Shown piece by piece: positions 48,119 through 57,910 of a DNA stretch of 64,000 nt (position 1 is its first letter; each line of letters starts with the position of its first letter). This DNA is from Spirosoma sp. (GTDB lineage Bacteria; Bacteroidota; Bacteroidia; Cytophagales; Spirosomataceae). The stretch is from positions 868,001 through 932,000 of the forward strand of contig NZ_JAPLET010000026.1 of assembly GCF_026391055.1 (NCBI RefSeq), read 5' to 3'. Under the pieces are notes generated by a model. That model was not told the origin of the DNA. It worked only from the letters and a program-made list of their open reading frames with translations, and searched no databases. The translations under genes were made by a program, and so were the position numbers.

Positions 48119-48406
48119 ATGGAAGAACTGCCAATTCGCGTAAAAATTGCCGACCGATTCTACAAATTAGCCGTAGAGCCGGACTCGGAAGCTATAGTAC
48201 GCGAAGCCGCCAAGCTGATTCAGGAAGAACTGAAGCAATACCGGGAAAAAGGGCTTACTGATACGCAGGAGGCCCTGGCAATGATAGCCTTCGACTGCTT
48301 GGTCACCAAGCTCAGAGGAGAAAGACAAATGCAGCGATTACAACAAATGGTGTTTGACAAAATAACTCAATTAGACCAGGTTATCACGCCGGTCGTCACG
48401 ACATAA
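48119..48406 (+). CDS. zapA: Cell division protein ZapA
   Basis: MEELPIRVKIADRFYKLAVEPDSEAIVREAAKLIQEELKQYREKGLTDTQEALAMIAFDCLVTKLRG. Confidence 0.93.
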   Translation: MEELPIRVKIADRFYKLAVEPDSEAIVREAAKLIQEELKQYREKGLTDTQEALAMIAFDCLVTKLRGERQMQRLQQMVFDKITQLDQVITPVVTT

Positions 48407-48509
48407 ACAACGGCGGGATTACATCCCACAATACCCAGAGTAAGCGTTCAGGGCACTCGTATCGCAGCAGATTGATGGTTTATTTGTTCAATCCTAACGA
48501 TATAGTCCA

Positions 48510-50120
48510 ATGGACATTCCAATTTGGTTAACGATTCTTGCCGCCCTTGCAGGGGGTGGTATTGGCATATTAATTGGTCGCCAAACCATGGCGGGCGTTC
48601 GCGCGAAGCATGAGAAAGATGCAGAAGAAAAAGCAGCAGCTATTTTGAAAAATGCTGAATTACAGGCCGAAACGATAAAAAAAGATCGGATACTGGAAGC
48701 AAAAGAAAAATACCTGAAGCTGAAAACGGAATTTGAGGAAACAACCAATCAGAAGCGAAATCTACTTCTTCAGAACGAAACCAAACTCAAGCAGCGCGAA
48801 CAACAACTTGCACAACAGGCCGATCAGCAGCGCACCCGTGAAGGTGAGCTGAACCAGCAGCGCAATGAACTTGGGCAGCAAAAAAACACGCTCGCGCAAC
48901 AGATTGAGGCTCTCAACAAACGCCGTGAAGACGTTGACCGCCGGCAGCAGGAAGCCGACCGTATGCTCGCTGATCAGGTGTCTCAGCTCGAAAAAATTGC
49001 GGGTCTGTCTGCTGAGCAGGCACGTGAGCAACTCATAGAAACGCTGAAAGCCGAGGCCGAAACACGGGCTTCCTCCTACATCAAAAATATTATTGAAGAA
49101 GCTAAGCTGACCGCTACCAAAGAAGCGAAAAAGGTGGTTATCGAAACCATCCAGCGAACGGCTACCGAGCACGCCATTGAAAACTGTGTGTCTGTTTTCA
49201 ACATCGAATCAGATGATGTAAAGGGCAAAGTTATTGGACGGGAAGGCCGTAATATTCGTGCTCTCGAAGCTGCAACCGGCGTCGAAATTATCGTCGATGA
49301 TACCCCAGAAGCCATTATCATTTCGGGCTTCGATCCGGTTCGGCGCGAGATTGCCCGGCTCTCCCTGCACCGGCTGGTACAGGACGGCCGTATCCACCCC
49401 GCCCGGATTGAAGAGATCGTTGCTAAAACCCGCAAAAATATTGAAGACGAAATTGTTGAGATCGGCGAACGGACTGTCATCGACCTCGGCATTCACGGTC
49501 TTCACCCCGAACTGATCAAGATGGTTGGCCGGATGCGCTTCCGGTCGAGTTACGGGCAAAACCTGCTCCAGCACTCCCGCGAAGTAGCCAAACTGTGCGC
49601 AACCATGGCGGCTGAACTGGGCCTGAATGCCAAGCTCGCCAAGCGGGCTGGACTGCTTCACGACATTGGCAAAGTGTGGCCTGAAGAAGCCGAACTGCCC
49701 CACGCTATACTGGGCATGGAGCTTGCCAAGAAATACAAGGAGAATCCAGAAGTTATCAATGCTATCGGTGCTCACCACGACGAGATCGAGATGACGAGTA
49801 TGATTTCGCCGATTGTGCAGGTTTGCGACGCCGTATCAGGCTCACGGCCGGGTGCCCGTCGTGAGATGATGGAGTCGTATATCAAACGGCTCAAGGAGCT
49901 GGAAGAACTGGCCGGAAATTTTCCGGGCGTAACCAAGTGCTACGCCATTCAGGCCGGTCGCGAGTTGCGGATTATGGTCGATGCCGATCATGTTTCCGAT
50001 GAGCGTGCCGGTATTCTATCGTACGAAATTTCGCAAAAAATAGAGAAAGAAATGCAGTATCCCGGTCAGATCAAAGTAACGGTCATTCGGGAAATGCGGG
50101 CAGTAGCTTACGCGAAGTAA
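48510..50120 (+). CDS. rny: Ribonuclease Y
   Basis: N-terminal TM; coiled coil; KH domain ([48 protein letters not shown]); HD domain ([13 protein letters not shown]). Confidence 0.98.
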   Translation: MDIPIWLTILAALAGGGIGILIGRQTMAGVRAKHEKDAEEKAAAILKNAELQAETIKKDRILEAKEKYLKLKTEFEETTNQKRNLLLQNETKLKQREQQLAQQADQQRTREGELNQQRNELGQQKNTLAQQIEALNKRREDVDRRQQEADRMLADQVSQLEKIAGLSAEQAREQLIETLKAEAETRASSYIKNIIEEAKLTATKEAKKVVIETIQRTATEHAIENCVSVFNIESDDVKGKVIGREGRNIRALEAATGVEIIVDDTPEAIIISGFDPVRREIARLSLHRLVQDGRIHPARIEEIVAKTRKNIEDEIVEIGERTVIDLGIHGLHPELIKMVGRMRFRSSYGQNLLQHSREVAKLCATMAAELGLNAKLAKRAGLLHDIGKVWPEEAELPHAILGMELAKKYKENPEVINAIGAHHDEIEMTSMISPIVQVCDAVSGSRPGARREMMESYIKRLKELEELAGNFPGVTKCYAIQAGRELRIMVDADHVSDERAGILSYEISQKIEKEMQYPGQIKVTVIREMRAVAYAK

Positions 50121-50127
50121 ACGTCAA

Positions 50128-50199
50128 TGGTTAATGAGAAATGGACAATGTATACTGGACGGAGTTAGCCAGTATACATTGTCCATTTCTCATTAACCA
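50128..50199. repeat. Perfect 31-bp inverted repeat
   Basis: tggttaatgagaaatggacaatgtatactgg (50128-50158) / ccagtatacattgtccatttctcattaacca (50169-50199), 10-nt loop. Confidence 0.97.
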
Positions 50200-50224
50200 G
50201 TATTCATTATACATTTAGCTCATT

Positions 50225-50890
50225 ATGGATTTCCTAACCACCGTTTTATTGCTGCTCGTTGGTGCAGGCGGGGGCGTTGCCCTGGCAAATGCATTGCGTA
50301 GGCGTACGGGCATCACAAATATTCGAACAGACTCGGTCATTCTGCTGGAACGGATTGAGAAAGTATTCAAGGTGGTTATGGCCGAAGGGTACTTCTCGGA
50401 AATTTACAACTACCAGGATCAGAAGAAAATTTTATATCTCCTCAATGACCCCAAAAAAGCGATGGTCATTGCCCGATCCAAAGTGCTGGTTGGTTTCGAC
50501 TTTGCAAAAGTCCGGTTCAGGGCACCCGATAATGGAGACAAAAAGCTGATCATCGAGTCATTTCCCGAACCAGAAGTCTTGTCTATCGATACTGATTACA
50601 AGTTTTACGACATACAGGCCGGCATTTTGAACCACTTTAGTGGTGACGATTATACGCAGATTCTTGACGAAGCCAAACGAGCCATGAACGAACGGGCTAT
50701 GCAGAGCGATCTGCCTAAAATTGCCAATAACCAGATTCAGTACATGATGTATCAACTGGCGAGTTCAATGGGTTGGCAGCTCCAGTTACCCGAAGCCGAT
50801 CAGCAAAAGCTGGAAGCCCTCAAGGCGCAGGCAGAAGCCGAGGCACAGCCAACAAAATGGCTGAACGCAGGCAATCAGTCCGAAAGCTAA
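50225..50890 (+). CDS. DUF4230 domain-containing protein
   Basis: VILLERIEKVFKVVMAEGYFSEIYNYQD...KKAMVIARSKVLVGFDFAKVRF...SFPEPEVLSIDTDYKFYDIQAGILNHFSGDDYTQI. Confidence 0.88.
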   Translation: MDFLTTVLLLLVGAGGGVALANALRRRTGITNIRTDSVILLERIEKVFKVVMAEGYFSEIYNYQDQKKILYLLNDPKKAMVIARSKVLVGFDFAKVRFRAPDNGDKKLIIESFPEPEVLSIDTDYKFYDIQAGILNHFSGDDYTQILDEAKRAMNERAMQSDLPKIANNQIQYMMYQLASSMGWQLQLPEADQQKLEALKAQAEAEAQPTKWLNAGNQSES

Positions 50891-50946
50891 ACGTTTTCTA
50901 ACGGACTCATTACCTTTCTGGTTACGTCAGAAACTATTTATCCGTT

Positions 50947-52968
50947 ATGCGAATCGGCTACCTGCTTCTGTTTTTTCTTCCCTGTTTCGTCAGCGCCCAG
51001 GACAGTACCGACGGGGGACTTTTCTGTCGGATGGGCAAGGTTCGTTATTTTGGACAGTCGGCCGCCAACCCGAAGGCAAGGCTGGCTTATCCGGGCGATG
51101 CCTCCATCGATGTTACGTATTACGGCCTCGACATGCGACTGACTACGTCACCAAACACGCTGCGGGCCGCCACCACAATTACGCTTAAAAGTACGGTGGC
51201 CTCGCTCGGCAGTTTCTACCTCGACCTGAACTCAACAACGGCAACCACCGGAGAGGGTCTTCGAGTCGATTCCGTAAAAGCAGGCAGTCGAACGCTACCC
51301 TTTCAGCACGACCAGAATAAACTGACCATCACTCCTCCGCAGCCGCTCACCATTGGTCAGGTGCTTACCTTAACAGTGTTTTATCAGGGTATTCCAAACA
51401 GTACGACCAATGGTAGTTTCAAGTTCGATAAACACGAAAGCACAGCTGATCCCGTCATATGGAGTTTGAGTGAACCTTATGGCGCTTCGGACTGGTTCCC
51501 CTGCCGGGATACACCAGCCGATAAAGCCGACTCGTCGTCGGTGCGTATTACCGCTCCGGCTCAGCTCGTTTCTGTTTCAAATGGCGCACTCGTCAGCACA
51601 ACGTCGAATACTGACGGTACCAAAACGTATCTGTGGCGCAACAGTTACCCTATTGCCCAATATCTGATCTCGATAGCCGTCTCCAATTATAGTGAATACA
51701 ACACACCCGTCACATATGGCAGCCAGACCATGCCTGTTACGCACTACATCTACCCCGAAAACCTGGTTCAGGTTCAGGCTAGCCTCGACCGGACGCCGGG
51801 CATGATTCAGCTGTTCTCGAACCGGTTTGGCCCTTACCCGTTTTTACGCGAGAAATACGGTCATGCTCAGTTTGCGCGTAACAATGGCGGGATGGAGCAT
51901 CAGACGATTTCGTCGATGGGCATATCCTCATTGACACCAACGGTCATTGCTCATGAACTGGGCCATCAGTGGTTCGGCGATAAAATTACCTGCCGCGACT
52001 GGCAGAATATCTGGCTCAACGAAGGGTTTGCCTCTTATACCGAAGCGATCTATACCGAATCCGTAAGCGGGCTGGCTGGTTATCAGAACTACATGAACAA
52101 TTTCATGAGTAGTGCCCGAACGGCCCGAGGCTCCATTTATGTGCAGGACATTTCCAACTTTAACAACATTTTCAGTAGCTCACGGACTTACGCCAAAGGG
52201 GCTGCTGTTCTGCACATGCTGCGGGGTGTTTTGGGCGACAGCACCTTTTCCCGCACCATACGCACGTACGCCGAATCGCCTGTACTGGCCTATAAAACGG
52301 CTGTAACTGAAGATTTCCAGACTGTAGCCGAACAGGTTTCCAGCCGTTCGCTGGATTACTTCTTTAAGGAATGGATTTATGGCGAAGGCTATCCGGTTTA
52401 TAAGGCAACGGTATCGCCGGGAAGTACTGACAAGACGGTAACGGTACGGCTGGAACAACGAAATGCCTTTGCTACTAGTCCAGCTTCCTTTACCATGCCC
52501 GTGCAATTACAGATCAAATCAGCTGCGGGCGATACAACGGTAACGGTTGTCAACGATCGACCCGATCAAACATTTACCCTGCCCGCTAAAGGTACCGTAT
52601 CCGGCCTGGTCGTCGATCCTTCTAACTGGATCTTAAAAACCGTTGAAAGCGTTTCGGTTTCATCCTCTGTTACCCCTTCTACATCGGTAGTAACCGCCCT
52701 TGATGACCCTACGCCGGGCAGCTTCCGTTTATATCCTAACCCAACCACCGAAACCCTATTGGTTGATTTTACGCTGCCTTCTGGTGGGGCCGCCACTATT
52801 TCGCTCATTAATTTGCAGGGACAACGTCTCCAAACAATAACCGACCCATCGCTTACAGCAGGCAAGCATACCAAAAGTCTCTCGCTCCACGGCTTACCTA
52901 CCGGCCGCTATACGGTAATAATTGAGACATTGGATGGACGACAAAGCCGGGTAGTTTTAGTAAACTGA
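50947..52968 (+). CDS. M1 family metallopeptidase with T9SS sorting domain
   Basis: GGMEHQTISSMG; TVIAHELGHQWFGDKITCRDWQNIWLNEGFASY; C-terminal FRLYPNPTTETLLVDF...GRYTVIIETLDGRQSRVVLVN. Confidence 0.96.
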   Translation: MRIGYLLLFFLPCFVSAQDSTDGGLFCRMGKVRYFGQSAANPKARLAYPGDASIDVTYYGLDMRLTTSPNTLRAATTITLKSTVASLGSFYLDLNSTTATTGEGLRVDSVKAGSRTLPFQHDQNKLTITPPQPLTIGQVLTLTVFYQGIPNSTTNGSFKFDKHESTADPVIWSLSEPYGASDWFPCRDTPADKADSSSVRITAPAQLVSVSNGALVSTTSNTDGTKTYLWRNSYPIAQYLISIAVSNYSEYNTPVTYGSQTMPVTHYIYPENLVQVQASLDRTPGMIQLFSNRFGPYPFLREKYGHAQFARNNGGMEHQTISSMGISSLTPTVIAHELGHQWFGDKITCRDWQNIWLNEGFASYTEAIYTESVSGLAGYQNYMNNFMSSARTARGSIYVQDISNFNNIFSSSRTYAKGAAVLHMLRGVLGDSTFSRTIRTYAESPVLAYKTAVTEDFQTVAEQVSSRSLDYFFKEWIYGEGYPVYKATVSPGSTDKTVTVRLEQRNAFATSPASFTMPVQLQIKSAAGDTTVTVVNDRPDQTFTLPAKGTVSGLVVDPSNWILKTVESVSVSSSVTPSTSVVTALDDPTPGSFRLYPNPTTETLLVDFTLPSGGAATISLINLQGQRLQTITDPSLTAGKHTKSLSLHGLPTGRYTVIIETLDGRQSRVVLVN

Positions 52969-52982
52969 CGACTTTTTAAGTC

Positions 52983-53447
52983 GTGAAAAAATTAGCAGTT
53001 GTTCTTCTTATTGCGTTGAGTGTGTCCACCTCAGGTTTTGTTTTCGGTCAGGATAAGCTTGGTATTACCCGACATAATCATATTTCCATTCACGTAAAAG
53101 ATGTTCCAACGAGTGCGGCTTTTTATCGGGATGTACTGGGCCTAAAGCCAATTCCTGTTCCAGAGAATCTGAAAGCCATTCGTGCCTGGTTTGATTTAGG
53201 AAACGGCCAGCAGATTCACCTTCTGGATGGCCGGACAGAGCAGATCGTTCATGATAAAAACGGCAGCCATTATGCCCTGTTTGTGGAGGATATCAACAAA
53301 TCGGAGCAATACCTGAAAGCTAAAAACATCCCGTATCATCGGCAGGTACGCTTTGATGGAATTGTACAGGTCTACTTCTCTGATCTGGACGGCTACCTGT
53401 TTGAATTGAATGAGGATAAAAACAAAAAATCAATGACAACAAACTAG
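52983..53447 (+). CDS. VOC family (glyoxalase-like) protein
   Basis: GTG start; RHNHISIHVKDVPTSAAFYRDVLGLKPIPVPENLKAIRAWFDLGNGQQIHLLDG; VYFSDLDGYLFELNE. Confidence 0.93.
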   Translation: MKKLAVVLLIALSVSTSGFVFGQDKLGITRHNHISIHVKDVPTSAAFYRDVLGLKPIPVPENLKAIRAWFDLGNGQQIHLLDGRTEQIVHDKNGSHYALFVEDINKSEQYLKAKNIPYHRQVRFDGIVQVYFSDLDGYLFELNEDKNKKSMTTN

Positions 53448-53622
53448 TGTTTTTATCCTGTTTTGAGGGTTTTGGAGCGTATTTACGAAAGCTGGAACCG
53501 CTTCCTCAATTAAACAGATCAGGAATTAACATTTTCTGACTGGCTTGGTTTGTTAAGTAGGCGTCTATAGGCTGGTCAATTGATGAGCAGACTATTTAAC
53601 TCAATACCCTACACGAGCAAAC

Positions 53623-54834
53623 ATGAAAGTATCATCCTCAGCGAACGACTTGGCAAATGCCACCACCCTATCTGTCCAGTCAACTAAATCTACAACTACA
53701 CATAATCCTCTATCAGGTTCTGCCAGCCAGGTTATTCCTGATCTGATCTGTTTCTCGCACTTACGCTGGAACTTCGTATACCAGCGGCCTCAGCATTTAC
53801 TAAGCCGGGCCTCAAAAAACTATCGGGTATGGTTTCTTGAGGAACCTATGTGGAGCGATAGCTTACATATGAGTGTAAGTAAGCAAACAGATCGGCTCAC
53901 GGTATTGGTACCACACCTGCCGCATGGTACTGACCCTGAAGAAGCCATTCGTCTACAGCGTCAGTTGCTGGACGAATTTATTGCTCGTGAAACCATTCGT
54001 TCGTTTGTCGCCTGGTATTACACGCCTATGGCGATGCTGTTTAGTGACCATCTGGAGCCTAGCCTAACGGTCTATGACTGTATGGATGAGTTATCCGCTT
54101 TCTGGGGTGCCCCTCCTCAGCTACTGCAAAAGGAAAAGCAATTGATGCAACAGGCAGACGTTGTTTTCACGGGCGGTTACAGTCTGTATGAAGCTAAGCA
54201 AAGTCGGCATCCACATGTGTTTGCTTTTCCAAGCAGCATCGATTTTGCCCATTTCTCGTCGGCTCGTAAACCCCAGCCCGATCCTGTCGATCAGCGCTCA
54301 ATTGCGACTCCCCGGATTGGCTTTAGCGGTGTTATTGACGAACGGTTCGACTACAAGCTCATGGGTGAACTAGCCGAACGTCGTCCGGATTGGCAGTTTG
54401 TCCTTCTCGGGCCAATCGTTAAAATAGATCCTAAGCTACTTCCACATCAGCCAAATGTCCATTATCTGGGTATGAAGGCGTATAAAGATTTACCGATGTA
54501 TTTCAGCAACTGGGATGTAGCCATATTACCTTTTGCACTCAACGAATCGACGCGGTTTATCAGCCCTACTAAAACCCCTGAGTATCTGGCGGCTGGCTTG
54601 CCGGTCGTATCAACGCCGATTCGGGATGTGATTCGGACCTATGGTAGTAAAGAACTGGTGGAAATTGCGAACAATGCCGAAACGTTCGAGCTGGCGATTG
54701 AGCGTATGATGACCAAGGAATCTTCCAACTGGCAAGCAGTCGACTCGTTCCTGAAAGAAAATTCGTGGGATCACACCTGGAGTGAGATGAACCGACTCAT
54801 GGTCGCTCAGTTAAGTGTAGTGGTTGATCAGTAA
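53623..54834 (+). CDS. Glycosyltransferase (GT-B, family 1/4-like)
   Basis: LICFSHLRWNFVYQRPQHLLSRASKNYRVWFLEEP; YDCMDELSAFWGAPPQLL; RFISPTKTPEYLAAGLPVVSTPIRDVIRTYG. Confidence 0.92.
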   Translation: MKVSSSANDLANATTLSVQSTKSTTTHNPLSGSASQVIPDLICFSHLRWNFVYQRPQHLLSRASKNYRVWFLEEPMWSDSLHMSVSKQTDRLTVLVPHLPHGTDPEEAIRLQRQLLDEFIARETIRSFVAWYYTPMAMLFSDHLEPSLTVYDCMDELSAFWGAPPQLLQKEKQLMQQADVVFTGGYSLYEAKQSRHPHVFAFPSSIDFAHFSSARKPQPDPVDQRSIATPRIGFSGVIDERFDYKLMGELAERRPDWQFVLLGPIVKIDPKLLPHQPNVHYLGMKAYKDLPMYFSNWDVAILPFALNESTRFISPTKTPEYLAAGLPVVSTPIRDVIRTYGSKELVEIANNAETFELAIERMMTKESSNWQAVDSFLKENSWDHTWSEMNRLMVAQLSVVVDQ

Positions 54835-54842
54835 ATGAGCAT

Positions 54843-54943
54843 AAGTTAGTAATTGGCTGCGCCTAAGTTGGTAAGTGGCTGACGCATAAATAATGTTTTC
54901 GCGTCAGCCACTTATCAACTTAGGCGCAGCCAATTACCGACTT
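54843..54943. repeat. 43-bp inverted repeat (3 mismatches) between convergent genes
   Basis: aagttagtaattggctgcgcctaagttggtaagtggctgacgc (54843-54885) / gcgtcagccacttatcaacttaggcgcagccaattaccgactt (54901-54943). Confidence 0.95.
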
Positions 54944-54945
54944 GT

Positions 54946-56619
54946 TTACTCCCCCTTTGGTACAACCAGCACAACATCTTCTTTCTCAATTATAACTTGT
55001 CCTTCCGCTAACCCTTTAGGCTTGCGAACATACTTTTTGGGGGTTACCGTAACCGGACATAAGCTATCCATCTTCCGTTTGGAATACCAGGCGGCCAATT
55101 CGGCGGCACGCTCAACAACCCGCTTTGGAAATGCTTTACCAGGCTGATATTTTATGACGACATGTGAGCCTGAAACATCGCGTGCATGAAGCCATAGATC
55201 ATCCTTGTACGTGTAGCGCTGAGTAAGAAGGTCATTATTCTTGGCATTCCGGCCAATCAGAATACGAAACGAGTCGAACATTATCTCCTTAAAAAGTGGT
55301 GCTGCTTCTCCGGCGCTGGCGTAGTTTGTTTCCACCAGCAGATTATGCTGTTTAATATACCGACGAAGATCTTTCAGCGTTTTTATTGCTTCCAAATCTA
55401 TCTTTTGCTGGTCTATGCGAACGATTTCGGCTTCGCGGGCTGCTATCTGGTCGGAAAAATGCTGCTCTTCAAGCTTCTCGTTCTTAGCCTTCCGGTAGTA
55501 GTTCTCTGCATTCTTCTGCGGAGTGAGATCAGGCTTAAGCTTAATGACCAAAGGCTGGTCCCGGTAGAAATCGTATAGGGTAACCCGTTCCGGCGATTTC
55601 ATACTGGGAGTAGACGGAATATCGTGCAGGTTAGCCATCAAAATATGTCCTTTTTCTTCATGGCTGGCTCCTTCTTCCTTCGATAGCAGCCTTTGCAGGG
55701 ATACATCAATCTGCGACTCAGCCCGTTTTCGACGCTTTTCGAGCAGTTTTAGCAGATTTGCTTTCTCATGCTCAAATACAGTCAATCCATTAAACGACGT
55801 ATAAAATCGGTTTGCCGCTTCGATGGGGTCCGTAAACTCACGTCGGGGCGTATCAGCGGGTAAGTCATCGAACGGTAGTAGGCTAAGCGTTGGCTTGTGT
55901 TCCAGCCGAATCAGGAAGTAGTGCGGGTGCTCCAATTGGTACAACGCATCCTGAAGAACAGCCCACTTCTCGGGTCCTCCCCTAACGGCCCGCTTTGCTT
56001 CCTGTTCGTCAATCCACCTGTTTACTACTTTACCAAACGTTGGGAAGAGTTTTCTGCGCTCGAAGTTAGCCTGCTCAAAAGCGGCATACGATTGGTCGAT
56101 AGGCCGGTCAAAACCGTCCAACAGAAGCTGAGAATCAGTCGCCAGTTGGCGATTGAACAAGTCAACTACTTCATTTCCCTGAAACGCCAACAGGTTGGGA
56201 CGATTACCGAAGAACTTAAAGACTAGCGAAACATCATCTTCCAGTACAATGGCCAGGCAGCGCTCATTCAGAAACGTCCGTACACCAATAACTGCCCGTT
56301 CTTTACCGGGCTCTCCAACGATAGACTCGAACAAGTCGACGCTGTTTGTACGCGCACGCTGTACGCTTTCAGGAAAGAACAAGCCGGAGAAATCGGGGCG
56401 GAGGCTTGCCTTGATATAGAAGGGTTTATAATAGTTAATTTTTCCTTTGGCCTGAGCAAATACAAGAACTACCTCGTCCCGATCCTGACTAAAACACGCC
56501 ATAAAGCGGAGGCCGGTAATGGATTCATTGGCATGGATATTCGGACCAGGCGATTGAGGCAACAGGTATCCTTCAAGAGCGGGTCCAAGCTGCTTAAGGA
56601 AGTAAAAGTTAGTATGCAT
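54946..56619 (-). CDS. NFACT RNA-binding domain protein (RqcH/Fbp54 family)
   Basis: LYDFYRDQPLVIKLKPDLTPQKNAENYYRKAKNEK; ILIGRNAKNNDLLTQRYTYKDDLWLHARDVSGSHVVIKYQPGKAFPKRVVERAAELAAWYSKRKMDSLCPVTVTPKKYVRKPKG. Confidence 0.93.
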   Translation of the reverse strand: MHTNFYFLKQLGPALEGYLLPQSPGPNIHANESITGLRFMACFSQDRDEVVLVFAQAKGKINYYKPFYIKASLRPDFSGLFFPESVQRARTNSVDLFESIVGEPGKERAVIGVRTFLNERCLAIVLEDDVSLVFKFFGNRPNLLAFQGNEVVDLFNRQLATDSQLLLDGFDRPIDQSYAAFEQANFERRKLFPTFGKVVNRWIDEQEAKRAVRGGPEKWAVLQDALYQLEHPHYFLIRLEHKPTLSLLPFDDLPADTPRREFTDPIEAANRFYTSFNGLTVFEHEKANLLKLLEKRRKRAESQIDVSLQRLLSKEEGASHEEKGHILMANLHDIPSTPSMKSPERVTLYDFYRDQPLVIKLKPDLTPQKNAENYYRKAKNEKLEEQHFSDQIAAREAEIVRIDQQKIDLEAIKTLKDLRRYIKQHNLLVETNYASAGEAAPLFKEIMFDSFRILIGRNAKNNDLLTQRYTYKDDLWLHARDVSGSHVVIKYQPGKAFPKRVVERAAELAAWYSKRKMDSLCPVTVTPKKYVRKPKGLAEGQVIIEKEDVVLVVPKGE

Positions 56620-57616
56620 GAGTACTCAGAAAGGTAGGCAAAATACAGTAGACAGCCGAATTATAGTCCCATATTCTGCATCCTTCACTGGTTTACTAAA
56701 ACCAAAAAACTAAAATAAACAGGCAATATTATAACCATGCCGAAGGGCAAATCAGACACATACAAAACTTTAAATACGCTATATATGGACACTAATTATA
56801 ACAATAAACTAATTAAATATCATTATAATTAGTTTACAATAAAATCAATTGAATTATATACCTAAAAAATCAATAATAAATCAACTAGTCTTAGGCATTT
56901 GATCATCATGATTTTTCATCCCCTTCATCTCGTTACAGTGAAAACTCACGAACGCAGCACATTGCGGGTAATCTTATAAATGATACATAGTCCGACGATG
57001 AATCTAGCAAATTTTAACGCTCAAAATTTACCAGTTATCAAGTATGTTCTTCTCTAAAATTTCTGAAATAGTTTAGCAAAATAAGTCAGTTTACTACATT
57101 AATTTATCCTCCCTAAATAAAGTTATGTACTTAAAAAATCAGCGGTATAATTATAGTCAATAACTTACTCTAATTCCTATCTTCGGAGTAAGTCTACTCT
57201 CTCGGTGTAACAACTATTCCAAAAAATCCATTAGTTGAATTCGGGCATAAGTTTGAATAAAGCAGGACAAAATAATGTTACAAACACTAAGGCCGTTCAC
57301 ATGTAACCAATTTAAACATAAAATCATAATCCTTTAATGATCAGCAATTTGTCGATGAACGAGCACAGCAATAAAATACATACCAACAATTAGGCAAGCA
57401 TAGATTTATGCAATGTTATCTTCTATAAAGCATACTACACCCAATGCTATTTTACATGTTAACTAGCCACTTATGATGACAAAAAAGCAGTATTTATTAC
57501 GAAATTTTAGCAATAAATTAAAGACTTGGTTATATACGAAGTGTATACTTGAACAATATTTACCATGTTAAAAAACAGTAAAATCAATTAGCCATATATA
57601 CCTATTTGTTGTTAGA

Positions 57617-57650
57617 TATAAATACTTAATTGTACTCGTATAAATACTTA
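57617..57650. repeat. Direct repeat tataaatactta x2 in AT-rich region upstream of susC
   Basis: tataaatactta at 57617-57628 and 57639-57650, 22-bp period. Confidence 0.7.
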
Positions 57651-57910
57651 AGTAAAGAAAATGATATTATTTTATTTATATTAATTAGTAAAATAAATAA
57701 ATATAAACAAATCAATAAACCATAATCCAAAGAAATAGCCAACTGTTTGATTGATAGACACTTCATTAATTAAGCTATATAACTATTAAGTTAATTAATT
57801 TCATTTTAATAGATTCAAAATCACTATATTGTTACTAATTCTTTTTGAAATACAATTTATCATTCATAATATTGATTCGTTTTATTAAATAATTAACCAA
57901 CCTATTTTTC

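Noticed and set aside
49209-49778. 189-aa minus-strand ORF
   Set aside because: Antisense to rny catalytic region; shadow ORF.
57474-57572. 32-codon ORF (MMTKKQYLLRNFSNKLKTW...) in the AT-rich region
   Set aside because: Short, K/N/L/Y-biased as expected by chance in AT-rich DNA; no independent support.
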